From NCBI GenBank assembly GCA_900079765.1, contig LT599017.1, positions 2,883,766 to 2,947,765 of the forward strand: a stretch of 64,000 bases of DNA, read 5' to 3'. This DNA is from an uncultured Eubacteriales bacterium (GTDB taxonomy: Bacteria > Bacillota > Clostridia > Oscillospirales > Oscillospiraceae). The position numbers and the translations under genes are program-made. The notes beneath the pieces are model-generated. The model was not told where the DNA came from. It searched no databases and saw nothing but the letters and a program-made list of their open reading frames with translations. Shown piece by piece: positions 16,338-25,529 of this stretch. Every line of letters starts with the position of its first letter. Position 1 is the first letter of the stretch.

Positions 16338-18245
16338 TTAGACCATCAAGCCGCATACCAGCTCGGTATAGGCCGCCGGGTCTTCGATGGGGAGGCCCGC
16401 AATCAGAAGGGCCTGGTGATAGAGGAGTTGAGCGTATTTGGCCGCCTTCACCCTATCCTCCTCCATCGCGCCACGAAGAGCGGCGAAGGCCCCGGAGTCG
16501 GGGTTGAGCTCCAGAACCCGCTGGGCTTTCATCTCCACGGCCCGCTCGGGCTCCATTTTGGCAAAGTACTTCTCCATCTCCAAAGTGATGGGCCCATCAG
16601 CGGTGAGGCAGACCGCTCCTGATTTGAGGATACGGGAGACACGGGCCTCCTTGATCTGGTCGCCCAGGGTCTCCTTGACAAAATCCAGCACGTCCTTGTT
16701 CTCCTCGGTCTTCTTCTCAGCCTCGGCCTTCTCCTCGTCGGTCTGGGGCAGGGCGTCGTCGTCCGCAATGGACTTAAAGGCTTTCTCCTCCCATGCACCC
16801 AGAGTGTTCATGATGAACTCGTCTGGCTCCTCGGTGAGGTAGAGTATTTCGTACCCCTTCTCCAAGATCCGCTCCGCCTGGGGCAGGCGGGCAATCTGGA
16901 CAGCACTCTCGCCGCAGGCGTAGTAGATGAAGGGCTGGTCCTCTGCCATGCGCGATACGTACTCAGCGAGGGTCACCAGTTTCTCCTCCTTGGAAGAGTA
17001 GAAGAGCAACAGGTCCTTGAGGAGGTCCTTATGGGCACCGTAGTCCTCCATCACGCCGTACTTGAGCTGGCGGCCAAAGGAGGCCCAAAACTTCTCGTAT
17101 TTCTCCCGGTCATCCTTCTGTATCTTTAAAAGCTCCGCCTTGATCTTTTTCTCCAGGTTGGCGGCGATGACCTTCAAAACCCGCGTATGCTGCAGCACCT
17201 CACGGGAAATGTTGAGGGAGAAGTCCTGGCTGTCCACCACGCCCCGAACGAAACGGAAGTAGTCGGGCAGCAGATCGGCACACTTGTCCATAATGAGCAC
17301 GCCGGAAGAGTAGAGCTGGAGACCCTTTTCAAACTCCCTGGTGTAGAAGTCGTAGGGAGCGTGGCTGGGCACGTAGAGCATGGCACGGTACTCCACCTGG
17401 CCCTCGGCGGAGACGTGGACCACGGAGAGGGGGGGCTCCCAGTCACCATACTTCTCCTTATAAAAGCTGTTGTACTCCTCCTCGGTTACCTCGGCCTTAG
17501 GCCGCTGCCAGAGGGGGACCATAGAGTTGAGTGTCTCCCATTCCCGGTGGGTCTCGTACTCGTCCTGATAGTCCTCGGGGGCGTCGGCGGGGCGCTCCTT
17601 TCGGTGGCTGTGCTCCAGCTCCATACGGATGGGATAGCGGATATAGTCGGAGTACTTCTTGATAAGCTCGGTGAGCTTATAGGTCTCCAGGTACTGCGTG
17701 TAGTTCTCCTCGTCGGTGTCGGCCTTCATAACCATGACGATTTCGGTGCCGACGGTCTCTTTCTCCGCAGGGGTGATGGTATACCCGTCCGCCCCGTCGG
17801 ACTCCCACCGCCACGCCTCGTCCGCGCCGCAGGCCCGGCTAGTCACGCTTACCTTGTCAGCCACCATAAACGCGGAGTAGAAGCCCACGCCAAACTGGCC
17901 GATGATGTCGGTATCCCCCTTGTCCTCCATCTCCTGCTTGAACTGGAGAGAGCCACTTTTGGCGATGGTGCCGAGGTTCTGCTCCAGCTCCTCCTTCGTC
18001 ATGCCGATGCCGTTATCGGAGATGGTAAGGGTACGGTTTTCCTTTTCGGGGATGATGGTAATCTGAAGGTCCGAGCGGTTTAGGTCCACATTGTCATCGG
18101 TGAGGGCACGGTAGGCCAGCTTGTCCACCGCGTCGCTGGCATTGGAGATGATTTCCCTGAGAAATATCTCCTTGTGGGTGTAAATCGAGTTGATCATCAG
18201 GTCCAGAAGCCGCTTGGACTCAGCCTTGAACTGCTTTTTTGCCAT
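16338..18245 (-). CDS. htpG: Molecular chaperone HtpG (Hsp90)
   Basis: 635 residues, full length. ATP-dependent Hsp90 chaperone in the cytoplasm. N-terminal GHKL ATPase motifs are intact: REIISNASDAVDKL, DNGIGMTKEEL, GTIAKSGSLQF and GQFGVGFYSAFMVADKV. The middle domain has FYTREFEKGLQLYSSGV and NISREVLQ, and the C-terminal dimerisation region follows an acidic linker near residue 490. GGAGGCG precedes the ATG. Its promoter overlaps a perfect, extended CIRCE element, so HrcA control of heat induction is expected. Confidence 0.97.
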   Translation of the reverse strand: MAKKQFKAESKRLLDLMINSIYTHKEIFLREIISNASDAVDKLAYRALTDDNVDLNRSDLQITIIPEKENRTLTISDNGIGMTKEELEQNLGTIAKSGSLQFKQEMEDKGDTDIIGQFGVGFYSAFMVADKVSVTSRACGADEAWRWESDGADGYTITPAEKETVGTEIVMVMKADTDEENYTQYLETYKLTELIKKYSDYIRYPIRMELEHSHRKERPADAPEDYQDEYETHREWETLNSMVPLWQRPKAEVTEEEYNSFYKEKYGDWEPPLSVVHVSAEGQVEYRAMLYVPSHAPYDFYTREFEKGLQLYSSGVLIMDKCADLLPDYFRFVRGVVDSQDFSLNISREVLQHTRVLKVIAANLEKKIKAELLKIQKDDREKYEKFWASFGRQLKYGVMEDYGAHKDLLKDLLLFYSSKEEKLVTLAEYVSRMAEDQPFIYYACGESAVQIARLPQAERILEKGYEILYLTEEPDEFIMNTLGAWEEKAFKSIADDDALPQTDEEKAEAEKKTEENKDVLDFVKETLGDQIKEARVSRILKSGAVCLTADGPITLEMEKYFAKMEPERAVEMKAQRVLELNPDSGAFAALRGAMEEDRVKAAKYAQLLYHQALLIAGLPIEDPAAYTELVCGLMV

Positions 18246-18271
18246 TGCTCGCTTCGCCTCCGTAAAAATTT

Positions 18272-18312
18272 CATAGCGTTAGCACTCATTTTATTTGAGT
18301 GCTAACGCTATG
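18272..18312 (-). promoter_or_regulatory. Extended CIRCE operator upstream of htpG
   Basis: TTAGCACTC (18279-18287), nine bases, GAGTGCTAA (18297-18305) is a perfect CIRCE, the HrcA operator. The symmetry continues outward for seven more bases on each side (CATAGCG and CGCTATG), giving perfect 16-bp arms. It lies between the promoter and the start codon, so HrcA would block transcription and the transcript would also start with a strong hairpin. Confidence 0.95.
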
Positions 18313-18338
18313 ATAACTCTTCGCATAGTAAATTTCAA
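18310..18338 (-). promoter_or_regulatory. Sigma-A promoter of htpG
   Basis: On the minus strand TTGAAA (18333-18338), 17-base spacer, TATCAT (18310-18315); the -10 box overlaps the outer arm of the CIRCE repeat. Confidence 0.8.
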
Positions 18339-18549
18339 GGGAGTTCAAGAAAAATTTACAATTAGCCTTCCAAACCGCGGATATATCACCGGAAGGTGAT
18401 GCGGGAGATTGGAATTTTAGCTCATGCACAATATGACCCTGTCCCTTCTGGTAGGCATAAGGTCCTTCGAGAGGGTATGAGTAGCACCAAAGGATTGCAC
18501 ATCAAGGGAGCTTGTACCACAACATGGAATTCCCAGGTCCAGGCCACCT
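18339..18549. other. Gene-free interval between DUF815 gene and htpG promoter
   Basis: About 210 bases with no supportable gene. A roughly 50-codon open frame on the plus strand (from about 18396) lacks a properly spaced ribosome site and runs into the DUF815 gene. There is no clear terminator for the DUF815 gene here. Confidence 0.4.
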
Positions 18550-19749
18550 CTACATCTTCAGGCTGGCAATAAATTGGCGCACCACACGGGGGGTGCGCCC
18601 GGGGTGGCGGGCCTCGAACCGGACGGCGGCTGCGCGGAGTTCCTCCCTCTCCATGGTGATGCCGTACTGCTGGGCCATCCGCTCCACCATGGCGAGGAAT
18701 TCCGCCTTGTCCATGCTCAGATAGGGGATGCGAAGTCCAAAACGGTCGGAGAGGCTTGTCTTCTCGGCGATGGTCTCGGTAGCGTCCACCTCGTCCCCCG
18801 CCCGGTCGGAAAAGGTCTGACGCACCAGATGGCGGCGGTTGGAGGTGGCGTACACCGCCACGTTGGCGGGCCGCCGCTCCAAGCCGCCCTCCAGAATAGT
18901 CTTGAGTACAGAATAGGTCCGGTCATCCTGGTCGAAGGCCAGGTCGTCGATGAAGAGAATAAACTTCTGCCGCCGGGGGGCCAGGATGCGGATGAGATCC
19001 GGCAGGTCACCCAGGTCGTCCTTGTCCACCTCGATTAGCCGCAGGTCTTCAAAGCCCGGCACCGCCAGCAGGCTCTTCACCGTCACCGACTTGCCTGCCC
19101 CCGAGTCCCCGTAGAGGAGCACGTTGTTGACCAAATTCCCCTCCAGCATGGCGCGGGTGTTGGCGATGACCTGATTGCGCTGGCGCTCATAGCCAATGAG
19201 CTCCTCGCCGCCCATACAGTCCGGGTCGGCCACCGGGCGCAGAGCCCCCTCCTGCCAGAGGAAGGCCCGGTAACGGGCGAAGAGGCCCGCACCGTTGGAG
19301 TGGTAGAACCGCTTGAGGCTTTCGAAGTCCAGCTCCTCCCCTGTCGCCCAGCGGGGGTACTCCGCCAGCAGGGGGGAAAACTCTGGGGGCAGAAGGGCGG
19401 CCAGCTCGGCAAAGAGGGCGTCTCCATTCAGCCCGGCCACCAGAGAGAGGGTGTCCACGTCCCGCCGGGCGGCTAGTTCCAGTGCGGGGTCATCCCCGCT
19501 TTGCTCCACCAGAAGGGGATAAGGCCCCTCTTCATAGCGGAGGGCATCCCCCAGCCAGGTCCCCAGGCTGTCGTACCCCTCCTGCCGGACGGCGTAGAAA
19601 AGCCCGGCATACGCCTCCAGCGCGGCAGGGCCGTCCCCTCGGGACAGTGCGTTCAGCAGACGGGCGGCGGCAGCCAGCGGTGGGCGGGCCAGTAAGGCCC
19701 GGTAAGCGCATACCCCGGAGAGGGCGCAGCGCAGCGTTTCCCATGTCAT
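18550..19749 (-). CDS. DUF815 family AAA-type ATPase
   Basis: 399 residues. The C-terminal two-thirds is a P-loop module: LLYGDSGAGKSVTVKSLL (Walker A), FILFIDDLAFDQDDRTYSVLKTILEGGLERRPANVAVYATSNRRHL (Walker B and sensor 1 region), then DRFGLRIPYLSMDKAEFL. These are diagnostic of DUF815. The N-terminal part is alanine-rich helical and variable. I use the ATG at 19749 (GAGGA about eight bases upstream); in-frame codons further upstream are not conserved. Function is not established; the family resembles AAA proteins such as DnaA/IstB in the ATPase core. Confidence 0.88.
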   Translation of the reverse strand: MTWETLRCALSGVCAYRALLARPPLAAAARLLNALSRGDGPAALEAYAGLFYAVRQEGYDSLGTWLGDALRYEEGPYPLLVEQSGDDPALELAARRDVDTLSLVAGLNGDALFAELAALLPPEFSPLLAEYPRWATGEELDFESLKRFYHSNGAGLFARYRAFLWQEGALRPVADPDCMGGEELIGYERQRNQVIANTRAMLEGNLVNNVLLYGDSGAGKSVTVKSLLAVPGFEDLRLIEVDKDDLGDLPDLIRILAPRRQKFILFIDDLAFDQDDRTYSVLKTILEGGLERRPANVAVYATSNRRHLVRQTFSDRAGDEVDATETIAEKTSLSDRFGLRIPYLSMDKAEFLAMVERMAQQYGITMEREELRAAAVRFEARHPGRTPRVVRQFIASLKM

Positions 19750-19849
19750 AGGCAGATTCCTCGCTTTCTTTCCGTCCATTTTAATGCGCGGGGCAGGGGT
19801 TGTCAAGAAAAGCGGGCGGCAGAAACGACCGCGAAGTCTCCCTCCTCGT

Positions 19850-19888
19850 AACAAAAAAACACGGGAACGGCGTTATGGCTGTTCCCGT
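19850..19888 (-). terminator. Terminator of the efflux/SLH operon
   Basis: AACACGGGAACGGC region pairs with GCTGTTCCCGTGTT; on the minus strand the stem is followed by TTTTTTTGTT, about 10 bases past the SLH gene stop. Confidence 0.9.
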
Positions 19889-19897
19889 GTTCTTCAT

Positions 19898-21769
19898 TCA
19901 AATCCCCTTGGCGATGATGACGCGGATCCGGCCACCGTCGGCCTCGGCCTTGTCGTACCAGCCGGTAAGGGTGTAGCTCCCGCCGGTAACGCGGGAGAGC
20001 TCGGTAAGGTAATAGGTCTTGTCCCGCAGCTCGTAGACGGCCACGCTGTCGGATAGGGTATAGTCCCGGTTGCCGGCGTTGGCCTTGTTGCCCTCCACGG
20101 AGGTGAGCTTAAGCTCAGTAAGGTTATAGATGCGATCCAGTGTCTTGCCGTCGTACTTGATCTGGCAGGGGGCCTCTTTCAGGTTCCAGATGTACTTCTC
20201 CGTCGAATAGGGCACCGTGATGCCGCCTATATCGTAGACGTAGCTCGACATGAGGCTCGTGCCCATCGATACCTCGGTCACGTCGGTGAGGACGCCGTAC
20301 TGGTGCAGGTCACCGGTCACATCGTTGAGGATCAAGCGGTTTACCTCGCCCTGGGTATTCAGAGTGTAATAGCGCACCATGTCATCTTTCATCGTCACGC
20401 CCGCCAGACGGGAGGGATAGATCCTGCCGGTGGTCAAGTCACCGTAGGTGTCCAGGATCTCCACGTCATCGGCCAGGGCGTAGGTGCCGATCTTGTCACC
20501 CGCGTCATTCACCTTTCCGGTGAGAGCGGTCTTGGACAGCCTTTTGATCTCCGCGCCGGAGGAGGAGAGGGCCACCTGTACCATGTCCCCGGCCTCAAAC
20601 TTTTTGTCCTTGTTCTCCCACTGGTAGGTGTAGGTCCCACCATCGGTCGCGGTAACGGTGACGGTGCCCGCCGTGTAGCTCTTACCGTCAGCGTCCAGGT
20701 AGCTCCCAGTGCCGGTGGCGGTGACGATGCCATAAACCGTACCCGCGCTCTGGCCGGGCTTGCGCACGGCGGCTACGCCCCCGGAGCGGCCCAACAGGAG
20801 GGTGACCATGTTCCCGGTGCGGAAGGAGCCTAAGTCGGACAGGTCGTAGGCTGCGGTGGCAGTCTCCAGCGCGTAGGTCTGTCCACCCAGGGTGATAGCG
20901 GTGGGGGCGGTGGTGCTGGGAGAGAGGGCCTGGATAGCCCCGGTCGCCTTGCCGGTGTAGGCCCAGAGGGTACGCATCGACTTGGACCAGTAGACTACGT
21001 CGGTGCTCTGGATGGCGGCGAGGGTGGAGGCGGAGCCGCCCCGGTAGACGGTGGCGCTATTGACGTCAAAGGGCACCGAGGACTGCCAGAGCGCCTCAGC
21101 CACCACAGGTCCGTCCATAGCGGAGTTGATGAGGGCCACCCGGTCGATCTCGCCGGAGGCGGTGAGACCATATCCGAGGGTGGTTAGGTAGACCTGTCCC
21201 GACTTGTTGGCTGCGGTGAGGAGGTTATAGAAGAGCCAGAGGGAATCCTGCCGGGTCATGGCGTCGGTCTGGGCTGCGGAGATGTTGCGGTCCAGCTTGA
21301 GTGTGCGGTACATGGCCATCTGGCCGGACCCCCAGGCCCCGGAGAAGTCGCTGTCCTGATAGCCCAGGAGCCGCAGGGCCATAGTGACTCCTTCTACCAG
21401 CGTGATGTTCCGGTCCGGATCAAAGAGGCCCTTGGTGTTGCCCTGGACCACGCCTTTCTCCTTAGCCACCTGGATGTAGGAGGCGTACCAGGCGCTCTTC
21501 GCCACGTCGGGATAGGGGGAGACGCTGGCGGTGGGGCCCACGCTGTCTGCGTAGGCCGAGGCCGCCACGGTGAGCTTGACAAACTCGGCGCGGGTGACGT
21601 TCTTCTCTAAGCGCAGGTTACCGTTCTCGTCGCCGGTCATGATGTCCAGCGCGGCCAGGACCTGGGCGGCCTCCTGCTGGGTGACCTGAGTCTCCACGGC
21701 AAAGGCGGGGGCGGCGAGGCTCAGCAGCAGCACGGCGCACACAAGGCCGGAAAGCAGTCTTTTTTTCAT
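19898..21769 (-). CDS. SLH-domain exported protein
   Basis: About 623 residues. A signal peptide (MKKRLLSGLVCAVLLLSLAA, cleavage near AFA-VE) is followed by SLH-type repeats in the first 200 residues: TRAEFVKLTVAASAYADS, PYPDVAKSAWYASYIQVAKEKGVVQG with LFDPDRNITLVEGVTMALRLLGY, and a third, weaker unit. SLH domains bind pyruvylated secondary wall polymer. The remaining 400 residues are beta-rich, repeat-like and unidentified. The ATG at 21769 is preferred: AAGGAG lies eight bases upstream. It starts 24 bases after the MacB-type permease, which makes it the last gene of the efflux operon. Confidence 0.85.
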   Translation of the reverse strand: MKKRLLSGLVCAVLLLSLAAPAFAVETQVTQQEAAQVLAALDIMTGDENGNLRLEKNVTRAEFVKLTVAASAYADSVGPTASVSPYPDVAKSAWYASYIQVAKEKGVVQGNTKGLFDPDRNITLVEGVTMALRLLGYQDSDFSGAWGSGQMAMYRTLKLDRNISAAQTDAMTRQDSLWLFYNLLTAANKSGQVYLTTLGYGLTASGEIDRVALINSAMDGPVVAEALWQSSVPFDVNSATVYRGGSASTLAAIQSTDVVYWSKSMRTLWAYTGKATGAIQALSPSTTAPTAITLGGQTYALETATAAYDLSDLGSFRTGNMVTLLLGRSGGVAAVRKPGQSAGTVYGIVTATGTGSYLDADGKSYTAGTVTVTATDGGTYTYQWENKDKKFEAGDMVQVALSSSGAEIKRLSKTALTGKVNDAGDKIGTYALADDVEILDTYGDLTTGRIYPSRLAGVTMKDDMVRYYTLNTQGEVNRLILNDVTGDLHQYGVLTDVTEVSMGTSLMSSYVYDIGGITVPYSTEKYIWNLKEAPCQIKYDGKTLDRIYNLTELKLTSVEGNKANAGNRDYTLSDSVAVYELRDKTYYLTELSRVTGGSYTLTGWYDKAEADGGRIRVIIAKGI

Positions 21770-21793
21770 ATCCATTGCTCCTTAATGCTTCCT

Positions 21794-23023
21794 TTAATCA
21801 TAACGCAGGGCGTCGATGGGGTTGAGCTTGGCGGCCTTGTTGGCGGGCAGGTAGCCGAATACAATACCGATAGCCACAGACACCCCAAAGGCAATCAGCA
21901 CCGACCCGGCGGTGGGAACGGCATTGAACGTACCGCCCCCCATCTGGCTTACCATGATCGCGCCGATGAGCAACCCCGCGGCCTGGGCCAGCCCGACTCC
22001 CACCAGGATGCCCAGCAGCCCTCCGATGGCAGAGGTAGTTCCCGCCTCAATGATGAACTGGCTGCGGATATCCCTGCGTTTACCGCCCAGGGACTTGCGG
22101 ATGCCGATCTCGCGGGTGCGCTCGGTGACCGAGACCAGCATGATGTTCATGATTCCGATTCCGCCCACCAGCAGGCTGATCGCGGCGATGGCCACCAACA
22201 CCACCATCATGGTGTTCATCATAGTGTTCATGGCGTCCATCATCTCGGCCGAGCTCATAACGTAATAGTAGTCCGAGGATTGATAGGTCTGATATAGGCG
22301 GGCCTCAATCAGGCCCTTGGCCACGGTGGAGGTCTCTTTCCCGACTGTGGTGAAGAGATAAAACCCGGCCTCGGCCTGGCCTGTCAACCTCAGCATACCC
22401 CCGTAGGGAAGGTAGAGGGCGTCGTCCCCGCTGCCCTCCGTCAGGTCGGCCTTCTTCTCCAGCACACCCACCACGGTGTACGGCACGCCGCCCACTGTCA
22501 GCGTCTTGCCCAGCGCGCTGCCCTGAAATCCGGTTTGGGCCAGATAGGCCCCGATGACGCAGACGCTCTGGCTGCGCAGCACGTCGGTATACTGGAGAAA
22601 GCGCCCCTCGCTCAGCGCCTCACCGTTCATGGTGAGATTGCTCTGCGGGTCGTAAAACACCTCGCTCACACCGTAGAGGCTGGTGCGTTTAAATTCGGTG
22701 TCCTTGACGCGCACCTTGACGCTCCCCTGCACGTAGGGCGTCACTCCGCTAATGTACTGGGGGTACTTTGCCTGGAGTGCGTACATATCCTCCGGTGTAA
22801 TGTTGCGTGAGTCGCTGCCCCGGCCCCATACCTGTGCCTGGATGAGGTTTGCCCCCAGCTTGTCAAACTCGCTGTTCATCATCTGCTGCATACCGTTGCC
22901 GAGGCTGGTGATAACAATGACGGCGGCCACGCCGATGATGATGCCCAGCATGGTGAGGAGGGCCCGCATCTTGCTGGTGAGCAGGCTCTTGACGGCGAGG
23001 CGGAAGGATTGGCTGAAATTCAT
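21794..23023 (-). CDS. MacB-type ABC transporter permease
   Basis: 409 residues: transmembrane helix 1 (about residues 20-42, LLTMLGIIIGVAAVIVITSLGNG), a large extracytoplasmic MacB_PCD domain (about 45-270) and a C-terminal FtsX domain with three helices (AISLLVGGIGIMNIMLVSVTERTREIGIRKSLG is the conserved coupling region). MacB-type permeases transmit ATPase motion to the periplasmic or wall side rather than moving substrate through the membrane. Its ATG overlaps the ATPase stop by four bases. Confidence 0.93.
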   Translation of the reverse strand: MNFSQSFRLAVKSLLTSKMRALLTMLGIIIGVAAVIVITSLGNGMQQMMNSEFDKLGANLIQAQVWGRGSDSRNITPEDMYALQAKYPQYISGVTPYVQGSVKVRVKDTEFKRTSLYGVSEVFYDPQSNLTMNGEALSEGRFLQYTDVLRSQSVCVIGAYLAQTGFQGSALGKTLTVGGVPYTVVGVLEKKADLTEGSGDDALYLPYGGMLRLTGQAEAGFYLFTTVGKETSTVAKGLIEARLYQTYQSSDYYYVMSSAEMMDAMNTMMNTMMVVLVAIAAISLLVGGIGIMNIMLVSVTERTREIGIRKSLGGKRRDIRSQFIIEAGTTSAIGGLLGILVGVGLAQAAGLLIGAIMVSQMGGGTFNAVPTAGSVLIAFGVSVAIGIVFGYLPANKAAKLNPIDALRYD

Positions 23024-23757
23024 ATGGCGGCTCCCTCCTCCTCGTCACTGGCCTGCACCACGGCGCGGGGATCGTGGGAGTCTCCATCGTAGGTGACCTT
23101 GCCGTCCTGCAGGCGGACAATCCGCTTTGCTTTGACCGCGATGGAGTTATCATGGGTGATGAGAACCACCGTATCTCCCTCCGCGTTGAGCTTTTGAAGA
23201 AAGGTGAGGACCTCCCGCCCAGTGCGGGAGTCCAGCGCGCCGGTGGGCTCGTCGGCCAGGATGACCGAGGGGCTACCCGCCAGGGCGCGGGCAATGCTGG
23301 CCCGCTGCTGCTGTCCGCCCGAGAGCTGGGAGGGGAGGTTGCGGTACTTGTCAGTCATGCCTACCCGCTCCAGGGCCGCCATGGCGGCCTCCCGCCGTTC
23401 AGATGTGGAGAGGCCCGCATAGAGGAGGGGCAGCTCCACGTTCTCCAGCACGCTGAGCTTGGGGATCAGATTATACTGTTGGAAGACGAAACCCAGCATC
23501 CGGTTTCGTATCTCGGCCTGTTGGTCGTCATCCATGGTGGACACGTCGATGCCGCCCAGGTGATAGGTGCCGCTGGTGGGTACGTCCAGGCAGCCGATGA
23601 TATTCATGGCCGTACTTTTTCCCGAACCGGACTGGCCCACAATAGCGACAAACTCGCCCTCGTCGACGGTGATATCCACCCCATCCAGGGCGTGGACAGC
23701 CTCGGAGCCCATCTGATAAATCTTATATACATCGCGCAGTTCAATGAGGTGCTCCAC
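23020..23757 (-). CDS. MacB/LolD-type ABC transporter ATPase
   Basis: 245 residues with all ABC motifs: Walker [11 protein letters not shown]-loop [22 protein letters not shown], signature LSGGQQQR, Walker [13 protein letters not shown] and the H-loop [23 protein letters not shown] is typical of the LolD/MacB subgroup. GTG start; a GGGGGGC stretch is the only plausible ribosome site. Partner of the overlapping permease and of the membrane-fusion protein five bases upstream. Confidence 0.95.
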   Translation of the reverse strand: MEHLIELRDVYKIYQMGSEAVHALDGVDITVDEGEFVAIVGQSGSGKSTAMNIIGCLDVPTSGTYHLGGIDVSTMDDDQQAEIRNRMLGFVFQQYNLIPKLSVLENVELPLLYAGLSTSERREAAMAALERVGMTDKYRNLPSQLSGGQQQRASIARALAGSPSVILADEPTGALDSRTGREVLTFLQKLNAEGDTVVLITHDNSIAVKAKRIVRLQDGKVTYDGDSHDPRAVVQASDEEEGAAI

Positions 23758-23762
23758 GGTGC

Positions 23763-25421
23763 TTAGCCCCCCATCATCTGGTCCATAAAGCTGGAAACCT
23801 GGTTTTGGTAGACGACCTTCTCGCCGAGCTCGAGCCCCTCGGTAATCTCAATGTAGTCACTGTTCCCCCTGCCCAGCTTGACCGCACGGGTCTCCAGTCT
23901 GGTGGGGTCGACAACCAGAGTCCCGTCCTCGCTGAGCGCTCCGGAGAGCGCCACAGTCACCTCGCCGCCGTCCGCTCCGCGGGTGACGGCCTCCACCGGG
24001 ACAATGAGGACATTTTTGGCCCGCTCCACCACGATCTTGGCAGAGACGTTCATGCCTGGCAGAAGGTTTTGAGGATCGTCGATGACCACGGTGACGGGGT
24101 AGGAGGTAGCCCCACCGGCGGTGGTTCCGTTGACGCTGACCTTATCCACCCGACCGGTAAAAGACTGCCCCTCCAGAGCGGCGGCGGTGATCTCAACCTC
24201 CTGGCCCACCTTGACTTTACCCACGTCCAGCTCGTCGATGTTCATCTCAAAGGTGAGGGTGGACATGTCGTAGATGATGGCCATATATCCGGCGGTGGAG
24301 GAGGTGGCGTCAATATTGTCCCCCGCCTTGTAGTTCTTCTCAATGACGGTGCCGCTGATTGGAGAGGTGATGGTGTAATTCTCCAGCTGGTTCTGTGCGC
24401 TCTGAAGCGCCAGCTGGGCGTTTTGGAGCCCGATGCGTGAGTTCTCTATCTGGGCGTCCATGTCGGTGGCCTTGAACGCACCCACAACCTGCCGGTCAGT
24501 GACACGGTCCCCCTCCTTGATGGAGAGGGAAGCCAGCTCCCCGCCGGCGGTGGCGGTGATGGTCTTCTGCGCGGCATAGGCAAAGGCGCCGCCGCCGGCA
24601 CAGTCGGCCGTGCCGATGCTGGCGGTACCGGTGCTGGTACTGCCCAGCGCTCCGGGATTGACAACCTTGATTTTGACCTCGCGCACCAACGTGCCGCCGG
24701 CGCCGGTCTGGTCGGAGACGGCGACGGAGTCCACCGTACCGCTGAGGGTCTCGTAAGTGCCGTCCACAAAAACCTGGGCGGTCTGGCCTGCGTAAAAGCC
24801 CGCCGCGTCCGCGGCGTGGAAGGGCACGGTGAGGATGAGGTTATCCCGGTCCAGGATATCGGCGATGGGGCTGCCGGCGGAGATCATATCCCCCACCTTA
24901 TAGTAGACCTCCTGCACCACGCCGGTGGCGTTGGCCTTAATGTCCACATTTTTCAGTGTGTCGCTCTTGCTCTTCACGGTCTCGTTATAGCTCAGCTGCG
25001 CCTGCTCTACCGACAACTGAGACTGCTGGATGCTGGTCTCTACATCCTTTGCGTCAATGCGAAAGAGCAGGTCGTCCTTCTCTACGGTGTCCCCCTCCTC
25101 AAAAGGGGCCTCCAGCACCTCGCCCTTCACCAGGGCGGTGACCTTATAGGAGTCGATGGGCTGGACAGTCCCGGTACCGGTGACGGCTACGGTCAGGTCC
25201 CCCATCGCGGCCGTGACCGGGATATACCCCAGATTGACGGCCTGGCTGGGGGAGGACCCTCGCCACAGGACGAAAGCGACAACCAGCCCCGCCACAACAG
25301 CCAGGGAGATGACGCGCTTGGGCCACTTTCTCTTCTTCTTAGGCATAATAGCCTTTGGCTTTTTCTGCGCGGGCTGGGCCGGGGAAACGGTCTGTTCCTG
25401 CTTGACGTCTGTTTGTTCCAT
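23763..25421 (-). CDS. Membrane-fusion (HlyD/MacA-like) adaptor protein
   Basis: 552 residues, longer than typical MacA (about 370-400). A Pro/Lys-rich cytoplasmic start, one membrane helix at about residues 36-53, a biotinyl-lipoyl-like half (TGTVQPIDSYKVTALVKGEVLEAPFEEGDTVEKDDLL), a coiled-coil hairpin, then beta-barrel and C-terminal domains (DELDVGKVKVGQEVEI). There appear to be two lipoyl-like regions, which explains the length. AAAGGAG precedes the ATG. Together with the next two genes it forms a MacAB-like complex used in Gram-positives for peptide or drug export; the substrate is unknown. Confidence 0.88.
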   Translation of the reverse strand: MEQTDVKQEQTVSPAQPAQKKPKAIMPKKKRKWPKRVISLAVVAGLVVAFVLWRGSSPSQAVNLGYIPVTAAMGDLTVAVTGTGTVQPIDSYKVTALVKGEVLEAPFEEGDTVEKDDLLFRIDAKDVETSIQQSQLSVEQAQLSYNETVKSKSDTLKNVDIKANATGVVQEVYYKVGDMISAGSPIADILDRDNLILTVPFHAADAAGFYAGQTAQVFVDGTYETLSGTVDSVAVSDQTGAGGTLVREVKIKVVNPGALGSTSTGTASIGTADCAGGGAFAYAAQKTITATAGGELASLSIKEGDRVTDRQVVGAFKATDMDAQIENSRIGLQNAQLALQSAQNQLENYTITSPISGTVIEKNYKAGDNIDATSSTAGYMAIIYDMSTLTFEMNIDELDVGKVKVGQEVEITAAALEGQSFTGRVDKVSVNGTTAGGATSYPVTVVIDDPQNLLPGMNVSAKIVVERAKNVLIVPVEAVTRGADGGEVTVALSGALSEDGTLVVDPTRLETRAVKLGRGNSDYIEITEGLELGEKVVYQNQVSSFMDQMMGG

Positions 25422-25481
25422 GTTGCTACTCCTTTATGGGTTGGATAATTGTCGGCGTCCCGCCGACGGTTTAAATAGGCT

Positions 25482-25529
25482 TGCCCGTGGAGCGGGCAAA
25501 TGCCCATAAAAATAGCTCTCCAAGCTATT
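25482..25529 (-). terminator. Hairpins between tetR and the efflux genes
   Basis: AAAATAGCT/AGCTATTTT around a short loop (about 25507-25529) overlaps the end of the TetR gene and is followed on the minus strand by TATGGGC; a second hairpin TTGCCCG/CGGGCAA lies at about 25482-25499. Probably a partial terminator or a processing signal that lowers efflux-gene expression relative to the repressor. Confidence 0.5.

Noticed and set aside
18396-18570. Possible 50-codon gene on the plus strand before the DUF815 gene end
   Set aside because: Ribosome site too close to the start codon, no family features, and it overlaps the 3' end of the convergent DUF815 gene.
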